Below, one piece after another: positions 17,569-26,236 of a DNA stretch of 64,000 nucleotides. The notes under the pieces were generated by a model. That model was not told the origin of the DNA and made no database searches. It saw nothing but the letters and a program-made list of their open reading frames with translations. The stretch covers positions 186,001 to 250,000 of the forward strand of contig JACOEK010000002.1 of NCBI GenBank assembly GCA_024998595.1, given 5' to 3'. Position 1 is the stretch's first letter. Each line of letters starts with the position of its first letter. The stretch is from Nitrospira sp. (lineage in GTDB: Bacteria; Nitrospirota; Nitrospiria; Nitrospirales; Nitrospiraceae). A program made the translations under genes and the position numbers.

Positions 17569-18428
17569 CCTTTCGGCTGGGAAACTGCAGACTTCGTCAC
17601 GCTGGCGCCGGTACGCTGCAACGCGATCATAAACGCATCCGCGAGCGTGGCCTTCGTCGTCACCTCACTGAGGTCGACTCCCAGGTGCACGATCGTTTGT
17701 GCGATTTGGGGGCGAATGCCACTAATAATGCAATCGGCTCCCATGAGTCTGGCCGCCGCGACGGTTTTCAACAGATGCTGCGCCACCAGCGTATCGACGG
17801 TCGGGACACCGGTAATGTCGATGATGGCGATCATGGCGCCGGTTTCGACGATCCGTTGCAGCAGATTTTCCATGACGACCTGGGTCCGGGCGCTGTCCAG
17901 GGTGCCGATCAGCGGCAAGGCCAAAATGTTCTCGAACAATTGGACCACGGGGGTCGACAACTCCAGCAGTTCCTCCTGCTGGCGATGAATGACCTCCTCA
18001 CGATTTTGTTGATGCAGCTCCATCACGTATAACCCAAGGTTGTCGAGGAGCGTCGTGGTAGCCCATATATCGGCGACCAATTCTTTCGGGTCTTTGAGGG
18101 TGCTACGGATCACGTCGAAGAGGGGTTGCTTCAGAGAAAAGATAAACGTGGCGGTCTCGGAAGGAGTGAAGCCCAGCAACACACGGGACCGCGTGATCTG
18201 TCCCAGGAAGTCCTTGACCGGTTTCCAGGCGGCATCACCGATACCTTCGCCGCTCTGTACCGATTGCGTATAGAGACTCAAGAATTCGCGCGACTGTTCG
18301 CGCAACTCACTCTCCTTCATCAACTCTCGTCGCAAGGTGGTGGCATTCAATTGGGACTCCACCCAGTCCTTGAGAATGACGTCATGCTGATTTCTGACCA
18401 TTTCAGCCAGTTTCGTTCGCTTCTCCAT
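17565..18428 (-). CDS. rsbR: RsbR-type stressosome sensor with C-terminal STAS domain
   Basis: A 287-residue protein. Residues 1-150 are a helical N-terminal sensor domain (RsbRD-like, all-alpha), without an obvious haem or flavin signature. Residues about 155-275 are a STAS domain with IIDITGVPTVDT; T213 in VDT corresponds to the conserved stressosome phosphothreonine, and GIRPQIAQTIVHLGVDL follows. It is the first gene of a six-gene minus-strand operon (rsbR, rsbS, rsbT, rsbX-like, RsbT-kinase fusion, hybrid kinase). AGGAGG lies 10 nt before the ATG. The imperfect palindrome at 18512-18528, about 84 nt upstream, is a candidate operator. Confidence 0.92.
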   Translation of the reverse strand: MEKRTKLAEMVRNQHDVILKDWVESQLNATTLRRELMKESELREQSREFLSLYTQSVQSGEGIGDAAWKPVKDFLGQITRSRVLLGFTPSETATFIFSLKQPLFDVIRSTLKDPKELVADIWATTTLLDNLGLYVMELHQQNREEVIHRQQEELLELSTPVVQLFENILALPLIGTLDSARTQVVMENLLQRIVETGAMIAIIDITGVPTVDTLVAQHLLKTVAAARLMGADCIISGIRPQIAQTIVHLGVDLSEVTTKATLADAFMIALQRTGASVTKSAVSQPKG

Positions 18429-18827
18429 GCCCTTCTATCCTCCTCTCACGTCAAATCTACACACACGGTTGTTGCGGGACAGTACCCGGAATAGAAGCGG
18501 GCGGATCAGTCTACGTGCGCCGCATGTACATCCCCCACTAGGGAAACCCCTTGAAGCGCGCATAGCTTATCTGGATTGTGGGAGGAGTTTCTAGGGGCTG
18601 GATCGATTTCAGCCCACTTTGGCCAAGCCTCAGAGGGACAGGGCCCGGATGGGCAACCGGCAACCGTGCCTCAGATAGATTGATGCGCCGGTGCAAGGCC
18701 GAATAGCCCGGCACATCATGACGCTGAGAAAAACGCTGAGACCAATCGCTGATCTTCTTGAGGACTGGTTTGCTGCACGGGAAGAGTCGAAGTAATTCTT
18801 GTGATTCTCCTGAAGCTTGGCCTTGCC
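18429..18827. promoter_or_regulatory. Intergenic region with imperfect palindrome upstream of rsbR
   Basis: No convincing gene lies in these 399 nt; a 99-codon frame on the minus strand starts with TTG, overlaps the CBS gene and has no recognisable domain. TACGTGCG (18512-18519) and CGCATGTA (18521-18528) form a 17-bp dyad with one mismatch, a shape typical of dimeric activator or repressor sites. A CCCCCACTAGGG stretch follows immediately at 18532-18543. No clear -35/-10 pair could be fixed. Confidence 0.4.
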
Positions 18828-19199
18828 CTAAGACCAATATTCCGATGCCTTCATGTACCCATGTAACAGATCCCGCCTCGCGACGATGCCCACGAGCTGC
18901 ATACCACGCACGACCGGCAGGCGCGTCACGTAGCGATCTTGAAAGAGATTCGCCACCTCTTCCAGCTTCATCTCCTCACGAGCCGTCAATGGATGGGTGG
19001 TCATAATTTCGGATGCCAACACCTTGCGCAAATCCCGCCCCTCGATCATCGCCTGCAATAGATCGTATTCCGTCACGAGTCCGACCAGGCTGCCGTCCTC
19101 ACCGATCACGGGTAATCCGCCGAAGTTTTGTTTGGTCATCAGACGCCCGACGGTGAGCGCGTCCGTGCGAGCCGTACAGGTAAACAACGCATCCTGCAT
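18828..19199 (-). CDS. CBS-domain pair protein
   Basis: A 123-residue protein made of two CBS domains (a Bateman module). The first ends at GLVTEYDLLQAM, the second at GIVARRDLLHGYMKA. Such modules bind adenine nucleotides and report energy charge; here there is no fused enzyme, so it probably acts by protein interaction. It closely resembles the CBS protein at 34284-34721 (shared EGRDLR/QGRDLR and VARRD segments), so the two are paralogues. The second CBS gene at 19295 lies 95 nt upstream on the same strand. Confidence 0.9.
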   Translation of the reverse strand: MQDALFTCTARTDALTVGRLMTKQNFGGLPVIGEDGSLVGLVTEYDLLQAMIEGRDLRKVLASEIMTTHPLTAREEMKLEEVANLFQDRYVTRLPVVRGMQLVGIVARRDLLHGYMKASEYWS

Positions 19200-19294
19200 G
19201 AGTTACCAACCGTGAGCGTTGCGGGATCACAGGCTTGAGTCAGGAGATCAATTCGACGCATTGCCGCTCCTTTCGACCAGGCAACGGTTCCGTT

Positions 19295-19768
19295 TTACCC
19301 CGCAGAGGATCGTCGTTTCGCGGCGGGACGCAATGCCGCCCGCAACACATCCCGACGGGTGACCATGCCCAGAAGCCGGTTCGCTTCGTTCACCACCGGC
19401 ACCGACAGGAGATCGCTTTCCGTCAGCACATGCACCAGCGTCGGCAAACTGGTCTCCGGCCGCACGGAATAGGGATTGGCACTCATGAGCTCTTCTACCG
19501 TTCGAGCGCCCCACGCCTGCCCCTCGTCGAGAGCCAGCAGCACATCATGCTCACTCACCACACCCACCAGCTGTTTCGACTTGTCGACGACCGGCACAGC
19601 GCCGCCTGCCTTCAGCAGTAACGACGCCACCTGGTCGCCTGTCAGGTCAGGGCGAGCCGACTGGACGCGCTGATTCACAATGTCTTTGACCGTCAACTCC
19701 TCGAACCGCACCGGTTTGCGCCCTACGCTTACGGAGCGTCTCGCCGGGGCCTTGCGTGTCTTCACCAT
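19295..19768 (-). CDS. CBS-domain pair protein
   Basis: A 157-residue protein: a basic N-terminal tail (KTRKAPARRSVSVGRKP), then two CBS domains (about 25-80 and 88-145; GVVSEHDVLLAL and GMVTRRDVLRAAL) and a basic tail. The start at 19768 is supported by TAGGAGGAAGC immediately upstream; the longer frame to 19882 would run into the neighbouring exported-protein gene. It probably binds AMP or ATP and regulates a partner protein. It lies between another CBS gene and an exported protein on the same strand. Confidence 0.88.
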   Translation of the reverse strand: MVKTRKAPARRSVSVGRKPVRFEELTVKDIVNQRVQSARPDLTGDQVASLLLKAGGAVPVVDKSKQLVGVVSEHDVLLALDEGQAWGARTVEELMSANPYSVRPETSLPTLVHVLTESDLLSVPVVNEANRLLGMVTRRDVLRAALRPAAKRRSSAG

Positions 19769-19814
19769 GCTTCCTCCTAGCCATCGACCGATGTGATGGG
19801 CGACATTATCGCCG

Positions 19815-20345
19815 CTATTCGGCCTGCGCAGGTAAGGCAGGACTCCTGTCCTCGGCCCAACGGATGTGTTGGGTCGTGACATGACCTCGCCGCACGTTGA
19901 TGCCTTTGACCTGGTGCGTCACATCCCCCAACGTGGCCGCCATGTCGTATGTCCCGTCAGGCAGATCGACAAAGAGCCAAGGCCCAGTGCTGTGCTCCTT
20001 CGGAATTGTCAGCACCGCTCCGCCTTTGGCCTGACGAACGGTCAGGGCTACCCCGGACACAAACGGTTTCCCGCCCGCAGTAAACACCAGCTTCAACGAA
20101 AACGGAGGATAATTGGCTGTCCGCTCAACCTCACCGATCCCGGCACTGAAGTAGCGAATCGTCCCGCTGTGATACAGCGGAAGCCGTTCCTTCTGCAGGC
20201 CGATCTCGGTCGGAATCTCCAGTTCGACTGCCTCACCGTCGGCAAGCACATGGGCCACCACCGTCGAGGCCCTCACGTCCGCCGCCAGCCCGAGACTCAC
20301 GATCAAACACCCGCCCACCAGTCCCAGCATGTAGCGCTGCAGCAT
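19815..20345 (-). CDS. Exported protein with carboxypeptidase-regulatory-like fold
   Basis: A 176-residue protein with a Sec signal peptide (LGLVGGCLIVSLGLAADVRAS). The mature part is beta-rich, and LFVDLPDGTYDMAATLGDVTHQVKGINVRRG looks like a carboxypeptidase regulatory or transthyretin-like strand pair. It resembles periplasmic proteins of unknown function. The ATG at 20345 follows GGGAGGAACGGAC. It is probably periplasmic; no enzymatic motif is seen. It is transcribed divergently from the universal stress protein gene at 20664. Confidence 0.65.
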   Translation of the reverse strand: MLQRYMLGLVGGCLIVSLGLAADVRASTVVAHVLADGEAVELEIPTEIGLQKERLPLYHSGTIRYFSAGIGEVERTANYPPFSLKLVFTAGGKPFVSGVALTVRQAKGGAVLTIPKEHSTGPWLFVDLPDGTYDMAATLGDVTHQVKGINVRRGHVTTQHIRWAEDRSPALPAQAE

Positions 20346-20663
20346 GTCCGTTCCTCCCGTCCCATTGCCTCGCAATCGTGATGCCTGAGTGCGACCGATT
20401 GTTTCAGCCTATCCAATCGCAGACGCGTTCACGCGCGGCCCGCCGAGCCTATGGCCGTGAACCTCTCCACTGAGGCCAATTACCCCAGAAGAGGCCCCGG
20501 CACTGCTGCAAAACGCCGCAACACCAGAGCTTTCAAGTGCCTGCCGGAGCGGCTCCCCGTCGACATCGTGCAGAATGGCTTCGCCGGCATCCGATCTCGT
20601 CCAGGCACATCCAATGCAGACCCTATTCCAGAATGGAAACCAGGCCATGGAGGAACTGTCGCA
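20346..20663. other. Divergent intergenic region
   Basis: These 318 nt separate the divergent genes at 20345 and 20664. The open frames crossing it lack ribosome-binding sites and recognisable domains. It should hold promoters for both directions, but no consensus pair could be assigned with confidence. Confidence 0.4.
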
Positions 20664-21569
20664 ATGAAGATGTTAATCGCGGTAGACGGATCGGAATTCG
20701 CCGAGTGGAGTGTGCAAATGCTGGAAGCGGTCGCCGGCCGGCCGCCTGATACCGTGACATTGCTGCATGTCGTAGACAGCGCGTCGCTGAAATCCTCGGC
20801 TCGCAAACAAGCCTCTGTCTCGAAGCAGGCCATCGCCGCCATGACGAAAGCCGGCGATCAGGTCCTCCGCCGCTTCGAAGGCCTGGCAAAAACCGCGCTG
20901 AAGCAGGCCACCACGAAGCCCCGCACCACCATCGACACGATACTTGCCCACGGCCGCGTGGCCGACACCATCACGAAAGTCGCCAAGCAAAAGAAGGTCG
21001 ATCTGGTCGTCATGGGCTCGCGAGGGCTCAGTGACGCGGAACATTACCTGCTGGGCAGTGTGTCGCGCAAAGTCAGCGCCTTGGCCCCCTGTCCGGTGCT
21101 GGTGGTGAAGCGGCCACTCACCAGCCTCTCCCACGTACTCTTTGCGGCCGACACGTCGAAACACTCGCAGGGTGCCTGTAGTTTTCTGTGCAAACAATTC
21201 CTCCCCGATTCCTGCCGGGTCACCGTGCTGTCCGTTGTCGAACCGGCCGTCACCGAACTGGCGAGCAAATACCTGTCGAGTGACCAGATAGAACAGATTT
21301 CGGCGCCGAAGCGTCAGGCAGCCGAGCAGCTGGTGGAGAGATTGCGCGCCCGCTTCCTGGCTGAAGGGTATGCGGTGACGCCTGAGGTGCAGTTTGATCA
21401 TGTGACCGACGCGCTCCTCCGGCAAGCCGCCTCACGCACCATCGACCTGCTCGTGGCAGGCTCGCGTGGGTTGACAGGCTCCGAACGGCTGCAGTTGGGA
21501 AGCGTATCGGAAACCCTGCTGAAATACGCGCCCTGCTCGGTGCTTATCGTACGAGGGTGGCGTGCCTGA
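20664..21569 (+). CDS. Tandem universal stress protein (two UspA domains)
   Basis: A 301-residue protein with two UspA folds. Each has the ATP-binding signature G-2x-G-9x-G(S/T): GSRGLSDAEHYLLGSVS in the first domain and GSRGLTGSERLQLGSVS in the second, both followed by a PC(P/S)VLxV strand. The start at 20664 has GGAGGA upstream (9-10 nt) and the MKMLIAVDGSEFAE strand; the longer frame to 20451 was rejected. The stop codon overlaps the P-type ATPase start by 8 nt, so the two are translationally coupled and probably respond to the same stress. A second tandem Usp lies at 54673. Confidence 0.92.
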   Translation: MKMLIAVDGSEFAEWSVQMLEAVAGRPPDTVTLLHVVDSASLKSSARKQASVSKQAIAAMTKAGDQVLRRFEGLAKTALKQATTKPRTTIDTILAHGRVADTITKVAKQKKVDLVVMGSRGLSDAEHYLLGSVSRKVSALAPCPVLVVKRPLTSLSHVLFAADTSKHSQGACSFLCKQFLPDSCRVTVLSVVEPAVTELASKYLSSDQIEQISAPKRQAAEQLVERLRARFLAEGYAVTPEVQFDHVTDALLRQAASRTIDLLVAGSRGLTGSERLQLGSVSETLLKYAPCSVLIVRGWRA

Positions 21570-24342
21570 ACTGACTGCGTTAGAAATATGTCGCCTGGCT
21601 CCGAGTCAGGTGTTTCGTGCGCTCGCCACGTCACCGAAGGGTCTCTCGACGGACGACGTCCGGCGAAGGGCGCTCAAGCACGGCCCGAACAGTTTGCAGG
21701 CCTTACGCGGCACGCCGCTCATCGGCCGGTTTGCCCGTCAGTTCACGCATTTCCTCGCGCTACTGCTGTGGGTAGCCGCAGGCCTCGCCTTCCTCGCCGA
21801 CGCCCTCCATGCCGGTGAAGGGATGGCGACGCTGGGCTGGGCCATTCTCGGCGTGATTCTCATCAACGCCGTCTTCGCATTCTTCCAGGAATATCGAGCC
21901 GAGCGCGCCGTTCAAGCCCTGCGCGGCATGTTGCCCGCCAAGGCCTGGGTGATTCGGGACGGGCAACAGCAACAGATTGCCCGCAGCGAACTTGTGCCCG
22001 GTGACGTGCTCGTCCTGGAAGAAGGCGAGCAGGTGCCCGCCGATGCCCGACTGACCGAGGTCAGCGGGATGCGCGTGGATAATTCGTCCCTCACCGGTGA
22101 ATCGAAACCGCAACGACGAACGGCTGAACCCATCACTGACGGCCATCCGCTCGATATCGCCAACCTGGCGTTTGCCGGAACCACGGTCCTTTCAGGCCAT
22201 GGCCAGGCCGTGGTGTTTGCGACCGGCCTCGGCACCGAATTCGGGAAAATTGCGCATCTGACGACCTCCGTTCAATCCGGGTTGAGCCCGCTCCAGCAGG
22301 AAATCGTGAAGGTGACACACGTCGTGGCCGGCCTGTCCCTCGGCATGGGCTTGCTGTTTTTTGCCATCGGGGTCGGCATGGGTCTGGGATTTTTGAGCAG
22401 CGCGATTTTCGGTATCGGCGTCATCGTCGCCAACGTTCCGGAAGGCCTCCTGCCGACCGTCACCCTCGCCCTGGCGATGGGCAGCCAGCGCATGGCCGCG
22501 CGCAAGGCGCTCATCAAACACCTCGCCTCCGTCGAAACGCTGGGCTGCACCACCGTGATCTGCACCGATAAGACCGGCACGTTGACGGAAAACCGCATGC
22601 GCCTCGACAAGCTCTATGTCGATGATCTCATCGTCGAATGCCGCGAAGGCTGTTTGTTTTCGAGAAACCGCCTCATTAGTGCCGCCGAAGCCGAACGGTG
22701 GCGCCCGCTGTTCGACGCCATGATCCATTGCAACAATGCCAAACGTACGCGCCGTCCGGATGGCCGCAGCCAGGCGACCGGGGATCCTACGGAAACGGCA
22801 CTCCTGAATTTTGCCGCTGATCATGGACTGCTCCACCGCCCCCCGCTGCGGCGCATGGGCGAATGGCCCTTCGATGCCGATCGCAAGCGGATGACCACGC
22901 TGCATTGGAGCGAGGGCCGCCTGCTCGCGTTCACCAAAGGTGCGCCGGAATCGGTCCTCCCTCGATGCACCATGCAGCAGGGATCGTCGGCCGCCACGGA
23001 ACTCACCCTCGACGGACGCAAGAAGGTCTTAGCGCAGAGTCAGGCCTTCGCCCGGCAGGCCTACCGGGTGCTGGCGTTGGCCATGCGTGAAGTGGAACGC
23101 GGCGTGGATGACCTGGAGGCTGACAGCCTCGAGCAGGGGCTGACATTTCTCGGACTCGTGGCCATGATGGACCCACCGCATCGGGAGGTGCCGGACGCCA
23201 TCAATAAATGCCGGAAAGCCGGGATTCGCGTCGTGATGATTACCGGCGATCATCCGATGACGGCCCTGGCCATCGCGAGCAAAATCGGCTTGGCGCCGGA
23301 GTCTGCTGTCGCAGAGCCCGGCCGCTTCGTGCCGGTGATCGAAGGCACACAGGTGGATACCTTCAGCGATGAACAACTCCGCCGCCTCCTCACCCCGACG
23401 GCTCCGGGCGAACCGGACCCGGTCTTCGCCCGTATGGCGCCCCGACATAAAATGCGCATTGTCTCGGTCCTCAAGGAGATGGGCGAGGTGGTGGCGGTCA
23501 CCGGCGACGGAGTGAACGATGCGCCGGCGCTGAAAATGGCGGACATTGGCATTGCCATGGGCGCGGCCGGAACGGACGTCGCAAAGGAAACGGCGTCGAT
23601 GATTCTGCTCGACGACAATTTCGCCACCATCGTCAGCGCCATCGAAGAGGGCCGGGCGGTGTTTCTCAATATCCGCAAATTCATGACTTACGTCTTGGCC
23701 AGCAACGTCCCCGAGGTGGTGCCCTACCTGGCTTACGGACTGTCGTCGATTCCACTGGCCTTGACCGTCCCGCAAATGCTCGCCGTAGACCTGGGAACCG
23801 ACATGGTCCCGGCCCTGGCACTGGCGGCGGAACGGCCTCACAGCGGCGTGATGGATGAACCGCCACGGCCGAGAACGGAACGGCTGCTCAACCGGGACGT
23901 GCTCGTGAGAGCTTATGCATTTCTGGGCATGATCGAAGCGGGCATTGCCATGGGAGGATTTTTCCTCTACTTGCACAGCGAAGGGTGGACCTGGGGCGAT
24001 CAACTGGACTGGAACTCCGCACTCTACAAAGAAGCGACGACCGTGACGCTCGCCGGAATCGTCGCAGCCCAGGTGGCCAACGTCTTCGCGTGCCGCTCCG
24101 ATCGGCTGTCCGCGTTCCGTCTCGGCTGGGGCAGCAATCCGTTACTGTTGGTGGGGATCGCCGTCGAAGTGACCATCCTCCTCATCATGACCTACAGTCC
24201 TCTCGGCCATCTGGTGCTCGGCACGGCCTCCCTCCCCGCTTGGATTTACGGTCCGCTGGCCTTGGGAGCCGTTGGACTCCTGATTGTCGATGCATTCAAG
24301 AAATCTCTGGGCGGGCGCATGCGGATGCGGCAGGCCAGTTAA
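21562..24342 (+). CDS. P-type cation ATPase resembling type IIC (Na,K-ATPase-like)
   Basis: A 926-residue membrane pump. It has TGES in the actuator, DKTGTLT with phospho-acceptor D336, and TGDGVNDAPALK in the hinge. The ion-site helices carry VANVPEGLLPTVTLAL (TM4), LASNVPEVVPYLAYGL (TM5) and VDLGTDMVPALALAAE (TM6). These match animal Na,K/H,K-ATPase signatures (NVPEGLL, SNIPE, DLGTDM) better than SERCA-type pumps, so Na+, H+ or K+ transport is likely. It starts with GTG inside the end of the usp gene. Ten membrane segments are expected. The N-terminal cation-ATPase domain (FRALATSPKGLSTDDVRRRAL) is intact. No beta-subunit gene is seen. Confidence 0.9.
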   Translation: MPELTALEICRLAPSQVFRALATSPKGLSTDDVRRRALKHGPNSLQALRGTPLIGRFARQFTHFLALLLWVAAGLAFLADALHAGEGMATLGWAILGVILINAVFAFFQEYRAERAVQALRGMLPAKAWVIRDGQQQQIARSELVPGDVLVLEEGEQVPADARLTEVSGMRVDNSSLTGESKPQRRTAEPITDGHPLDIANLAFAGTTVLSGHGQAVVFATGLGTEFGKIAHLTTSVQSGLSPLQQEIVKVTHVVAGLSLGMGLLFFAIGVGMGLGFLSSAIFGIGVIVANVPEGLLPTVTLALAMGSQRMAARKALIKHLASVETLGCTTVICTDKTGTLTENRMRLDKLYVDDLIVECREGCLFSRNRLISAAEAERWRPLFDAMIHCNNAKRTRRPDGRSQATGDPTETALLNFAADHGLLHRPPLRRMGEWPFDADRKRMTTLHWSEGRLLAFTKGAPESVLPRCTMQQGSSAATELTLDGRKKVLAQSQAFARQAYRVLALAMREVERGVDDLEADSLEQGLTFLGLVAMMDPPHREVPDAINKCRKAGIRVVMITGDHPMTALAIASKIGLAPESAVAEPGRFVPVIEGTQVDTFSDEQLRRLLTPTAPGEPDPVFARMAPRHKMRIVSVLKEMGEVVAVTGDGVNDAPALKMADIGIAMGAAGTDVAKETASMILLDDNFATIVSAIEEGRAVFLNIRKFMTYVLASNVPEVVPYLAYGLSSIPLALTVPQMLAVDLGTDMVPALALAAERPHSGVMDEPPRPRTERLLNRDVLVRAYAFLGMIEAGIAMGGFFLYLHSEGWTWGDQLDWNSALYKEATTVTLAGIVAAQVANVFACRSDRLSAFRLGWGSNPLLLVGIAVEVTILLIMTYSPLGHLVLGTASLPAWIYGPLALGAVGLLIVDAFKKSLGGRMRMRQAS

Positions 24343-24441
24343 CCAACGGCCCTATGCGTGAGCAATGCCACATTGTGAACGACCCTCGGCACCGGCTGCA
24401 CCGTGCCGCCACACAACGACAGAACGAGAAAAGGAGCTCTT

Positions 24442-25287
24442 ATGACGACCCCATCAGGTTCCCTCGTCAGTGATTACATGCACCGGCAGTTGGAAGTGGT
24501 TCCGCAGGATACGTCCGTCGTGACCGTCGCCACCAGAATGCGGACACGAAGCATCGGCTCGGTGCTGATCGAAGCCTTCGACCGCCCCCACAACGATTGC
24601 CGGATTGCGGGTATCGTGACCGAAACCGATCTGGTCTCGAAGGTCCTGGCGCCGGGACGGGTTCCCTCTCGCACCAGCATGGCAGAAATTATGAGCAGCC
24701 CCCTCATCACGATTGCGCCGGGTCGTCCGATGGTCGATGCCAGCCACCTGATGCAAGGCAAGAATGTGCGTCACCTGGTCGTGACCGAGGGGACGGACGT
24801 GCTCGGCGTCATCTCCATCCGTGATCTCGTCCGACATTTTGTGGATGTCGACGTCGGGCCGGTACAGGCGCTGACGAATGTCTACCGCCCCCTGAGTGTC
24901 CTCATGCAAAAAGCCATTGAAACCATCGGCAGCGAAGAAACCGCGATGGCCGCCGCGCAACGGATGGCCGACAAACACATCGGGGCGCTCTTCGTGATCG
25001 AAGCGGACGAACTGGTGGGAATCATCACTGAAGGCGATCTGGTACGAAAGCTGCTCGCCTACCAGCTCGATCCGGAGGCGATGCGTGTCGGCGCGCTCAT
25101 GAACTCGCCGTTACTGGACATCGACATCAACCGCACCATCCGCGACGCCAGTGAACGGATGGCGGCCAAACGGATTCGCCACCTGGCCGTGACCGAACAT
25201 GAAAAGGTCGTCGGAGTCCTCTCCATCAGAGATCTGGTGAAAATGGTCGCGATCCGGGATCGCCCGGATTTTCTCCGCCGGACATAA
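24442..25287 (+). CDS. Four-CBS-domain protein
   Basis: A 281-residue protein with four CBS motifs in two Bateman modules. The characteristic ends are GIVTETDLVSKVL, GVISIRDLVRHFV, GIITEGDLVRKLL and GVLSIRDLVKMV. No enzymatic domain is attached. It probably senses adenylates. The ATG at 24442 follows AAAAGGAG. It lies 99 nt downstream of the P-type ATPase on the same strand, so it may modulate or be co-regulated with that pump. It is one of four stand-alone CBS genes in the window. Confidence 0.9.
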   Translation: MTTPSGSLVSDYMHRQLEVVPQDTSVVTVATRMRTRSIGSVLIEAFDRPHNDCRIAGIVTETDLVSKVLAPGRVPSRTSMAEIMSSPLITIAPGRPMVDASHLMQGKNVRHLVVTEGTDVLGVISIRDLVRHFVDVDVGPVQALTNVYRPLSVLMQKAIETIGSEETAMAAAQRMADKHIGALFVIEADELVGIITEGDLVRKLLAYQLDPEAMRVGALMNSPLLDIDINRTIRDASERMAAKRIRHLAVTEHEKVVGVLSIRDLVKMVAIRDRPDFLRRT

Positions 25288-25294
25288 CCGGCCT

Positions 25295-25322
25295 GGCGCG
25301 AGAGGCGTCAGCCCCTCGCGCC
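25295..25322 (+). terminator. GC-rich hairpin after the four-CBS gene
   Basis: GGCGCGAG (25295-25302) and CTCGCGCC (25315-25322) form a perfect 8-bp stem with a 12-nt loop, starting 7 nt after the stop codon. No T-run follows, so termination would need another factor; the call is positional. Confidence 0.3.
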
Positions 25323-25454
25323 GCCCCGTCTCAGACCCATGTTTTCATTGCGCCGCCCCGTCCGTAACGGTAGACTTTCCACACACGTGTCGATGCCTCA
25401 CCACCTCGCATGACCCATCGACTCATTCGTGTTTTCTCATGAACGGAGCCGCTA

Positions 25455-26210
25455 ATGTTGGAATGGCTTGCCAATCCGGAAATATGGATCGCGCTTGGAA
25501 CCCTTACCGCACTGGAAATTGTGTTGGGGATCGACAACATCATCTTCCTGTCGGTCCTCGTCAGCCGGCTCCCCGAATCTCAGCGCGCCGTCGCGCGCCG
25601 TGTCGGCCTCGGCCTTGCGATGCTGGCCCGACTGGGGCTCTTGTTTTCGATTTCCTGGGTGATGGGACTGACGTACCCGTGGGTCACCGTCTTCGGCCAC
25701 GGGATTTCCGGTCGCGATCTGATTTTAGTGGGCGGAGGCCTGTTCTTGATGGCCAAGGCCACGCACGAAATTCACAATAGTCTGGAAGGAATCGAAGAAG
25801 GCCACGCGCCGGCCACAGCGGCAAGCCTGGGCATGGTACTGATCCAGATTGCACTGCTGGATATCGTCTTTTCGTTGGATTCCGTCATTACGGCGGTAGG
25901 CCTGGTGGACCATGTCTCGATTATGGCGGTGGCGATTATTCTCGCTGTGGTGGTGATGTTGATGGCAGCCAAGGCCATCGGTGATTTTGTGGAGACGCAT
26001 CCGACGATCAAAATCCTGGCCCTCTCGTTTTTGATTCTGGTCGGCGTCACATTGATGGTCGAAGGATTCGACGTGCATGTGCCGAAGGGCTATATCTACT
26101 TCTCCATGGCCTTTTCCGTGACCGTCGAGATGCTGAATATTCGCATGCGCAAAAAACGAGCGACGCCGGTCAAGCTGCATAGCCGCTACGCGGAAGACCA
26201 GCGGAGGTGA
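25455..26210 (+). CDS. TerC-family integral membrane protein
   Basis: A 251-residue membrane protein with about seven hydrophobic segments. The TerC signatures are GIDNIIFLSVL near residue 25 and DIVFSLDSVITAVGL near residue 137, whose Asp and Asn residues lie in the membrane. The family is linked to tellurite resistance, and some members (Alx, MeeF/MeeY) export manganese or load metals into exported enzymes. Substrate cannot be read from sequence. The ribosome-binding site is weak (CGGAG). It follows the CBS gene and ends 26 nt before the convergent Slp lipoprotein gene. Confidence 0.92.
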   Translation: MLEWLANPEIWIALGTLTALEIVLGIDNIIFLSVLVSRLPESQRAVARRVGLGLAMLARLGLLFSISWVMGLTYPWVTVFGHGISGRDLILVGGGLFLMAKATHEIHNSLEGIEEGHAPATAASLGMVLIQIALLDIVFSLDSVITAVGLVDHVSIMAVAIILAVVVMLMAAKAIGDFVETHPTIKILALSFLILVGVTLMVEGFDVHVPKGYIYFSMAFSVTVEMLNIRMRKKRATPVKLHSRYAEDQRR

Positions 26211-26236
26211 GATGGCACGCGCCTCCTTCCGCAGGG

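Noticed and set aside
18538-18837. 99-codon minus-strand frame before rsbR
   Set aside because: It begins with TTG inside the end of the CBS gene and has no ribosome-binding site or domain.
23029-24003. 324-codon frame opposite the P-type ATPase
   Set aside because: It is the reverse complement of a gene with all P-type motifs; the composition (His/Arg-rich) is typical of such artefacts.
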